This document shows positions 7,608-12,594 of a stretch of 19,343 nt of DNA, in pieces. The translations under genes and the position numbers were made by a program. Under the pieces are notes generated by a model that was not told where the DNA came from, searched no databases, and worked only from the letters and a program-made list of their open reading frames with translations. The stretch comes from an uncultured bacterium. Its GTDB lineage: Bacteria; Actinomycetota; Coriobacteriia; Coriobacteriales; Coriobacteriaceae. Location: assembly GCA_905216175.1 (NCBI GenBank), contig CAJMSV010000024.1, positions 1-19,343 of the forward strand. The letters run 5' to 3'. Each line of letters begins with the position of its first letter. Position 1 is the first letter of the stretch.

Positions 7608-7652
7608 GGTTCGATTCCTTTCGAAGAAATGAATTACGTAAGTATTAGTGTT

Positions 7653-7700
7653 GCCCGTTTAACGGGCGAAGCCGGTGCGGTTGTAGGGGGACCGCACCGG
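7653..7700 (-). other. Two tandem hairpins between arcA copy 1 and the OTC gene
   Basis: CCGGTGCGGT (7672-7681) pairs perfectly with ACCGCACCGG (7691-7700), and GCCCGTT pairs with AACGGGC (7653-7667). Neither is followed by a U-tract on the minus strand, so processing, mRNA stabilisation or partial attenuation is more likely than full termination. Confidence 0.5.
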
Positions 7701-7711
7701 AAACGGAAAGA

Positions 7712-8978
7712 CTTAGAGGTCCTCGCGCCAGAAGGGCATGCTCATGCAGCGCGGGCCGCCGCGGCCGCGGGAGAGCTCGGCGGAGGGCACGACGAGAAGG
7801 TCCAGGCCCTCCTTGTACAGCACGTCGTTGGTGACGGTGTTGCGGGCGTAGACGCAGATCTTGCCGGGCTCGACGCACAGGGTGTTGGAGCCGTCGTTCC
7901 ACTGCTCGCGGGAGGCCGCGATCGGGTCGCCGCCGCCGCAGGGGATCAGCTTGACCTGGTCGACGCCGGTGGCGTCCTCCAGGACGTGCTCGAGGGTGTC
8001 CTCGATCAGGCGGATGTTCACGTCGCCCGGGTTCTTGCCGGCGGTCAGCTCGTAGACGCGCAGGGTGCCCATGATGGCGGGGTGGATCGTGAACTTATCG
8101 AGGTCGATCTGGGTGAAGACCGTGTCGAGGTGCATGAAGGCGCGCGAGACCGGGATGTCGAAGGCCAGGATGCGCTCGACCTTGGAGTCGGAGTTCCAGA
8201 AGATGTTCTGGGCCATGACGTCGATCGCGGCGGCCTGGGTGCGCTGGGAGATGCCGACCGCGAGGGTCTTCTCGTTGATGTTCAGCACGTCGCCGCCCTC
8301 GGTGTGGAACTGGCAGTCGCGGCGGAAGTACAGCGAGACGTCCTTGTAGTCGGGGTGGTACTTGAAGACGTACTTGCCGTACAGGGTCTCGCGGTTGCGG
8401 GTGACCGAGTACATGCGGTTGAGGTTGACGCCCTCGCCGACGACCGCGAACGGGTCGCGGGTGAAGTAGAGGTTGGGCATCGGGTCGATGATCAGGTCGG
8501 ACTCGGACTCGGAGTTGACCAGGGAGTCGAGGGTCGTGGACGCCGTGAGGGGCATGTCGATCTCGGACTTGGTCATGCCGGCCATGGTCTTCTTGACGAA
8601 CTCGAGGTTGTCCTCGATGGAGTCCAGCTTCTCGCGGACGATCTGCGGCATGTGCTGGCCGCGGATGCCGGCCTCGGCGATGTACTGGTCGGTGAACTCG
8701 GCGCGGGCGCCGGGGACCTGGTCGAACACCTCGGCGACGAGGTTCTCGAGATAGAGGACCTCCACGCCCTGGTCCCTCAGGATCTGGGCGAAGGTGTCGT
8801 GCTCCTGCTGCGCGACCTCCAGGAACGGGACGTCGTCGAACAGGAGTCGCTCGAGCTCGTCGGGCGGCAGGTTGAGGAGCTCGTCGCCGGGACGGTGCAG
8901 GCAGACCTTCCTGAGCTTGCCGATCTCGGAAGGCACGTGCAGACCTTTCGTCATGGCCTCCTACCTTTCTTTCGGGCC
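7712..8978. repeat. Direct repeat copy 1 (arcA), identical to 10801-12067
   Basis: A 1267-bp tract covers the whole arcA frame, its stop codon and 24 nt upstream of the start including the ribosome binding site. I compared it line by line with 10801-12067 (offset 3089) and saw no difference. Outside the tract homology continues upstream but is strongly diverged. Confidence 0.95.
7713..8954 (-). CDS. arcA: Arginine deiminase, copy 1
   Basis: Hydrolyses arginine to citrulline and ammonia in the cytoplasm, the first step of the ADI pathway that yields ATP and raises pH. At 413 residues it is full length and belongs to the pentein (guanidino-modifying) fold. Active-site motifs are present: FTRDPFA (164-170), HTEGGD (217-222) with Glu219, HLDTVF (275-280) with His275, and the C-terminal CMSMPFWRED with nucleophile Cys403. 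The ATG at 8954 has GGTAGGAGG 4-5 nt upstream. The OTC gene follows by about 105 nt and the aminotransferase gene lies upstream beyond a terminator, so this copy heads its own transcript from the promoter at 9037-9102. The protein and coding sequence are identical to copy 2. Confidence 0.97.
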   Translation of the reverse strand: MTKGLHVPSEIGKLRKVCLHRPGDELLNLPPDELERLLFDDVPFLEVAQQEHDTFAQILRDQGVEVLYLENLVAEVFDQVPGARAEFTDQYIAEAGIRGQHMPQIVREKLDSIEDNLEFVKKTMAGMTKSEIDMPLTASTTLDSLVNSESESDLIIDPMPNLYFTRDPFAVVGEGVNLNRMYSVTRNRETLYGKYVFKYHPDYKDVSLYFRRDCQFHTEGGDVLNINEKTLAVGISQRTQAAAIDVMAQNIFWNSDSKVERILAFDIPVSRAFMHLDTVFTQIDLDKFTIHPAIMGTLRVYELTAGKNPGDVNIRLIEDTLEHVLEDATGVDQVKLIPCGGGDPIAASREQWNDGSNTLCVEPGKICVYARNTVTNDVLYKEGLDLLVVPSAELSRGRGGPRCMSMPFWREDL

Positions 8979-9011
8979 CTTGTCAGGGCCGATTCGTTAG
9001 CGCCCCTCCGT
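8975..9011 (-). promoter_or_regulatory. arcA copy 1 leader: hairpin and conserved 13-nt block
   Basis: In the untranslated leader GGCCCT (8975-8980) pairs with AGGGCC (8985-8990) just ahead of the ribosome binding site. The minus-strand block ACGGAGGGGCGCT (9011-8999) is identical in the arcA copy 2 leader (12098-12086), although surrounding bases differ. Copy 2 keeps a shorter GGCC/GGCC hairpin. Conservation within diverged DNA suggests function in the mRNA leader; the function is unknown. Confidence 0.4.
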
Positions 9012-9036
9012 GTGAGGCGTTATTGCTGACGACATA

Positions 9037-9102
9037 TTTATATCCAAAATCAGCCCATACTTCCACCTTGCCCCCGAACGGTTTTTTATAGGGGGTGAAC
9101 GG
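9037..9102 (-). promoter_or_regulatory. arcA copy 1 promoter with paired CCGTTC direct repeats
   Basis: On the minus strand CCGTTCA (9102-9096) and CCGTTCG (9081-9075) are direct repeats 21 bp apart. A putative -10 TATAAA (9042-9037), within GGATATAA, begins 33 bp after the second repeat. There is no TTGACA-like -35 at the right place, which fits an activator-dependent promoter. All three spacings are the same upstream of arcA copy 2. Confidence 0.6.
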
Positions 9103-9439
9103 CATACACATATACTTCACGCATGGCACACTTCATCTTAATAAAGCGTATTTACGTGCTTAAACGCGTTTTCAATCCTAAAATCAAATGGAACTTAACT
9201 TTGTTAAACCATCCTCAAATTGCATATTTCCACTAAAGCTATGAATAGAATTAGCGGTTCATACCGCGTCTCAACCATTTTCATTTTTATTCAGAAAAAA
9301 GTTTGTCCTATTCATTTCTGGTAAATAAATTACCGTTTACCAGACGCTTGATACCGTTCACCGGAAACTCAGTATAAGGCCCAGCGGATACCGGCTCGCT
9401 TTACGGCCCCATTTGTAACAACTTGACTTCTCGGTATAG
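9103..9439. other. Gene-free AT-rich region upstream of arcA copy 1
   Basis: No credible coding frame on either strand. The stretch, especially 9130-9330, is much richer in A+T than the surrounding genes. Weak homology to the region upstream of arcA copy 2 persists to about 9150 (shared CACTTC and TAAAGC blocks) and then ends. Confidence 0.6.
9332..9359 (+). promoter_or_regulatory. Third ACCGTT direct-repeat pair, opposite orientation
   Basis: ACCGTTTACC starts at 9332 and ACCGTTCACC at 9353, again 21 bp apart, but reading on the plus strand, facing away from arcA copy 1. There is no -10 box at the distance seen in the arcA promoters and no gene downstream on the plus strand. It may be an auxiliary operator for the same unknown regulator. 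Confidence 0.4.
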
Positions 9440-9478
9440 AAAAACGGACCCGCTTCACTAGGGAAACGGGTCCGTTTT
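9440..9478. terminator. Rho-independent terminator of the aminotransferase gene (possibly bidirectional)
   Basis: AAAACGGACCCG pairs with CGGGTCCGTTTT around a 14-nt loop, giving U-runs on both strands. It lies about 50 nt after the aminotransferase stop codon and isolates that gene from the arcA copy 1 promoter. Confidence 0.9.
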
Positions 9479-9527
9479 CGATTATCTTCGGCCAATTTAG
9501 ATAACGCCCTCGAAGATCATCGGAATC

Positions 9528-10652
9528 CTAGCGATCAAACTCCGCCAGCGCCTCGCCCAAAAGCCTCAGGCCCTCGCGCAGAACGTCCTCGCTCGCGCAG
9601 TAGCCCAGGCGTGCGCCGCAGGGAAGCTCAAAACGGCTACCGGGGACCAGCAGCACTCCCCTCTCGGACAGCAGGCGCCTGCAGAACTCCTCGTCATCCT
9701 CGGGAATATCCAGCTGGATAAACGAGGTGGACACGCCCTGCGGGGCCGTCCAGGAAACGCGATGCTGCGTATCGATCCAAGCCTGCGCGATATCGCGGTT
9801 GCCAAACACGATCTTGCGATTGCGCTCGAGGATCTTGTCCTTGTGCTCAAGCACATAGGTCGCCAGGGCGTCGTTGAACACACCGCCGCAGATCATGGTG
9901 TAATCGCGATAGGCACGGATGCGGTTGGACACCTCTTCGTCGGCCACGACCCAGCCCACGCGGGCCGCAGGCGTCGAATAGGTCTTCGACAACGAGTTGG
10001 TGACAATGGCCTTCTCGTACACGTCGACCATCGACATAAAGGACCCAGTGTTTTCGAGCGGCAGATACACCTCGTCGCACAGCACATAGGCGCCCACCGA
10101 ACGGGCGATCTCGGCAATCTGGCCGAGCGTATCGGCATCAAGCACCGTACCGATGGGGTTCGATGCGTTATTGATGCAGATGAGCTTCGTGTTGGGGCGC
10201 ACCAAGCGCTTGAGTTCCTCGATATCGGGCTTCCAGCCGAGTTCCTCGCGAAGCTCCCAATACTCGACCTCGGCGCCCAGCGTGCGCGGAATCTCATAGA
10301 GCGGCGCGTAGGTGGGCCACTCGGCGATAACATGGTCGCCGGGCTCGACCACAGCCATGATGGCGTTGAGGTTAGCGCCCGTGCAGCCATTGGTCTGCAG
10401 AATGTGATCGGGATTGACCTCGCGACGATACAGCTTGTCAACCTCGGCCTTAAACTCCGGCGAGCCCTCGATCCAGCCGTAGTTCATCTTCTCGCGGTCC
10501 AGGCGCTCGTAGAACGTGGCGCCGTCCTGCTCATCGAGCGCGCGCAGCTCGCCCATGGTGAGCGACGAGATCGTCGACTGGGCGATGTCCCACGTGGCGC
10601 TCTTCTCCCAAACGTTGAGCCATTCCTCAACGCCAATCGTCTTGATGTCCAT
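9528..10652 (-). CDS. Fold-type I PLP-dependent aminotransferase of the ADI cluster (ArcT-like by context)
   Basis: Pyridoxal-phosphate enzyme of the aspartate aminotransferase superfamily, about 374 residues. The Schiff-base lysine is Lys223 in TNSLSKTYSTPAARVGW. PLP-site motifs are NNASNPIG (about 161-168) and LCDEVYLP (191-198), and the C-terminal RLGYCAS supplies the substrate carboxylate arginine. The N-terminal arm reads VEEWLNVWEKSATWDIAQSTISSLT. The start chosen is the ATG at 10652, which has AAGGAG 7 nt upstream; in-frame ATGs at 10679 and 10706 lack such a site. It lies between the two arcA genes. A putative transaminase, arcT, belongs to the ADI cluster of Lactobacillus sakei, so a linked role in arginine, ornithine or citrulline metabolism is plausible, but the substrate is unknown. 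It is probably co-transcribed with arcA copy 2, across the hairpin at 10708-10741. Confidence 0.88.
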   Translation of the reverse strand: MDIKTIGVEEWLNVWEKSATWDIAQSTISSLTMGELRALDEQDGATFYERLDREKMNYGWIEGSPEFKAEVDKLYRREVNPDHILQTNGCTGANLNAIMAVVEPGDHVIAEWPTYAPLYEIPRTLGAEVEYWELREELGWKPDIEELKRLVRPNTKLICINNASNPIGTVLDADTLGQIAEIARSVGAYVLCDEVYLPLENTGSFMSMVDVYEKAIVTNSLSKTYSTPAARVGWVVADEEVSNRIRAYRDYTMICGGVFNDALATYVLEHKDKILERNRKIVFGNRDIAQAWIDTQHRVSWTAPQGVSTSFIQLDIPEDDEEFCRRLLSERGVLLVPGSRFELPCGARLGYCASEDVLREGLRLLGEALAEFDR

Positions 10653-10707
10653 GGCCAAGCTCCTTACAAAAGCAGTCATCCAATCGTGTTGACGTTCCTC
10701 ATACAAG

Positions 10708-10741
10708 ATTGGGGCGGTGCGAAAACCCGCACCGCCCCAAT
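10708..10741 (-). other. Perfect 14-bp hairpin between arcA copy 2 and the aminotransferase gene
   Basis: ATTGGGGCGGTGCG (10708-10721) is exactly complementary to CGCACCGCCCCAAT (10728-10741), with a 6-nt loop. On the minus strand the following bases are TCTTGTATG, a poor U-tract. It may be a weak terminator that lets part of the transcript continue, or a 3' stabiliser for arcA mRNA. Confidence 0.6.
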
Positions 10742-10800
10742 GGGAGACATCTAATGGCAGCTAGATGTATGTATTATGACCTGTACGGGTCCTGAAAGAC

Positions 10801-12067
10801 CTTAGAGGTCCTCGCGCCAGAAGGGCATGCTCATGCAGCGCGGGCCGCCGCGGCCGCGGGAGAGCTCGGCGGAGGGCACGACGAGAAGGTCCAGGCCCTC
10901 CTTGTACAGCACGTCGTTGGTGACGGTGTTGCGGGCGTAGACGCAGATCTTGCCGGGCTCGACGCACAGGGTGTTGGAGCCGTCGTTCCACTGCTCGCGG
11001 GAGGCCGCGATCGGGTCGCCGCCGCCGCAGGGGATCAGCTTGACCTGGTCGACGCCGGTGGCGTCCTCCAGGACGTGCTCGAGGGTGTCCTCGATCAGGC
11101 GGATGTTCACGTCGCCCGGGTTCTTGCCGGCGGTCAGCTCGTAGACGCGCAGGGTGCCCATGATGGCGGGGTGGATCGTGAACTTATCGAGGTCGATCTG
11201 GGTGAAGACCGTGTCGAGGTGCATGAAGGCGCGCGAGACCGGGATGTCGAAGGCCAGGATGCGCTCGACCTTGGAGTCGGAGTTCCAGAAGATGTTCTGG
11301 GCCATGACGTCGATCGCGGCGGCCTGGGTGCGCTGGGAGATGCCGACCGCGAGGGTCTTCTCGTTGATGTTCAGCACGTCGCCGCCCTCGGTGTGGAACT
11401 GGCAGTCGCGGCGGAAGTACAGCGAGACGTCCTTGTAGTCGGGGTGGTACTTGAAGACGTACTTGCCGTACAGGGTCTCGCGGTTGCGGGTGACCGAGTA
11501 CATGCGGTTGAGGTTGACGCCCTCGCCGACGACCGCGAACGGGTCGCGGGTGAAGTAGAGGTTGGGCATCGGGTCGATGATCAGGTCGGACTCGGACTCG
11601 GAGTTGACCAGGGAGTCGAGGGTCGTGGACGCCGTGAGGGGCATGTCGATCTCGGACTTGGTCATGCCGGCCATGGTCTTCTTGACGAACTCGAGGTTGT
11701 CCTCGATGGAGTCCAGCTTCTCGCGGACGATCTGCGGCATGTGCTGGCCGCGGATGCCGGCCTCGGCGATGTACTGGTCGGTGAACTCGGCGCGGGCGCC
11801 GGGGACCTGGTCGAACACCTCGGCGACGAGGTTCTCGAGATAGAGGACCTCCACGCCCTGGTCCCTCAGGATCTGGGCGAAGGTGTCGTGCTCCTGCTGC
11901 GCGACCTCCAGGAACGGGACGTCGTCGAACAGGAGTCGCTCGAGCTCGTCGGGCGGCAGGTTGAGGAGCTCGTCGCCGGGACGGTGCAGGCAGACCTTCC
12001 TGAGCTTGCCGATCTCGGAAGGCACGTGCAGACCTTTCGTCATGGCCTCCTACCTTTCTTTCGGGCC
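10801..12067. repeat. Direct repeat copy 2 (arcA), identical to 7712-8978
   Basis: Second copy of the 1267-bp identical tract. Identity stops abruptly one base before the stop-codon side of the gene and 24 nt upstream of the ATG. Flanking bases differ, so two separate genomic copies exist. Confidence 0.95.
10802..12043 (-). CDS. arcA: Arginine deiminase, copy 2
   Basis: Identical in protein (413 residues) and coding sequence to the copy at 7713-8954, with the same catalytic residues (Glu219, His275, Cys403) and the same ribosome binding site upstream of the ATG at 12043. It differs in its surroundings: its own diverged promoter at 12126-12191, and the aminotransferase gene rather than OTC downstream. 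Perfect identity at synonymous sites beside diverged flanks points to recent gene conversion rather than simple old duplication. The two copies probably give the cell two differently placed transcription units for the same enzyme. Confidence 0.97.
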   Translation of the reverse strand: MTKGLHVPSEIGKLRKVCLHRPGDELLNLPPDELERLLFDDVPFLEVAQQEHDTFAQILRDQGVEVLYLENLVAEVFDQVPGARAEFTDQYIAEAGIRGQHMPQIVREKLDSIEDNLEFVKKTMAGMTKSEIDMPLTASTTLDSLVNSESESDLIIDPMPNLYFTRDPFAVVGEGVNLNRMYSVTRNRETLYGKYVFKYHPDYKDVSLYFRRDCQFHTEGGDVLNINEKTLAVGISQRTQAAAIDVMAQNIFWNSDSKVERILAFDIPVSRAFMHLDTVFTQIDLDKFTIHPAIMGTLRVYELTAGKNPGDVNIRLIEDTLEHVLEDATGVDQVKLIPCGGGDPIAASREQWNDGSNTLCVEPGKICVYARNTVTNDVLYKEGLDLLVVPSAELSRGRGGPRCMSMPFWREDL

Positions 12068-12125
12068 TTACTGGCCGAATGTATCAGCGCCCCTCCGTAT
12101 GGGACGCTGCTTGCTGACAGCTCTA

Positions 12126-12191
12126 GTTATATCCAAAAACCACCTGCAATTCCACCTCGCCCCCGAACGGTCAGCAAAGTGCGATGAACGG
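12126..12191 (-). promoter_or_regulatory. arcA copy 2 promoter with paired CCGTTC direct repeats
   Basis: On the minus strand CCGTTCA (12191-12185) and CCGTTCG (12170-12164) lie 21 bp apart. A putative -10 TATAAC (12131-12126), within GGATATAA, begins 33 bp after the second repeat. GAGGTGGAA between them and TTTTTGGATATAA are also kept from copy 1, while the 14 bp between the repeats are different. Confidence 0.6.
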
Positions 12192-12537
12192 TATATCTCA
12201 TATGATTCCCCCATGATGCACTTCGGTTCTCTAAAGCAGGTTTTCAAAGGTAAATGTTCTTTTTTCTAAGGAATTAAGCTAGATTGCACAAATATTTTCA
12301 TGTTTAGGAATTGCATAGCTAAAACGGTTTTCTGCATATATATGTCGTTTGTCCATGATTCAATTTGGATTCGATTATATTCAGCTCGCAATCATTCTTA
12401 TTCATACATCCTCACCAGTTGAGTATGGATATAGATTGTTTCTAAACGAGTTGGGCAGTTAGTTGCATGCCTTGGCAGCGTAAGAAGTAGGTAAAGATAC
12501 CGTTCGCGCGACGCGTCCGTGCCACAGGTCGACTAAA
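12192..12537. other. Gene-free AT-rich region between arcA copy 2 and ppk1
   Basis: Divergent intergenic region without a credible gene. About 12230-12440 is strongly A+T rich. A single ACCGTTC (12499-12505) occurs without a partner 21 bp away. Confidence 0.55.
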
Positions 12538-12565
12538 TTGAGACAATAGTGATTAGTGTTAGGCT
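12538..12565 (+). promoter_or_regulatory. Candidate promoter of ppk1
   Basis: TTGAGA (12538-12543) is followed after 16 bp by TAGGCT (12560-12565), about 30 bp before the chosen ATG. The -10 match is weak (three of six), so this is tentative. If right, it excludes the in-frame GTG at 12556 as start. Confidence 0.3.
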
Positions 12566-12594
12566 ACCGTCCCTTGTGGGGACTGAACGGACAG

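Noticed and set aside
7653..7700. Rho-independent terminator between arcA copy 1 and the OTC gene
   Set aside because: The stems are good but no U-tract follows on the minus strand, so I list them only as intercistronic hairpins.
6606..9029. Open frame of about 800 codons on the plus strand across the OTC and arcA copy 1 genes
   Set aside because: It is exactly antisense to two well-identified genes. Its Val/Leu/Asp/Gly-rich translation is what GC-biased codons give on the opposite strand, with no family match or ribosome binding site.
9000..9440. ArgR boxes or CRP/FNR-type palindromes upstream of arcA, expected from other ADI clusters
   Set aside because: I found no convincing palindrome of either kind; only the CCGTTC direct repeats are conserved between the two copies.
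12556..12594. GTG at 12556 as the ppk1 start
   Set aside because: It has no ribosome binding site, falls within the candidate promoter and adds residues without family match.
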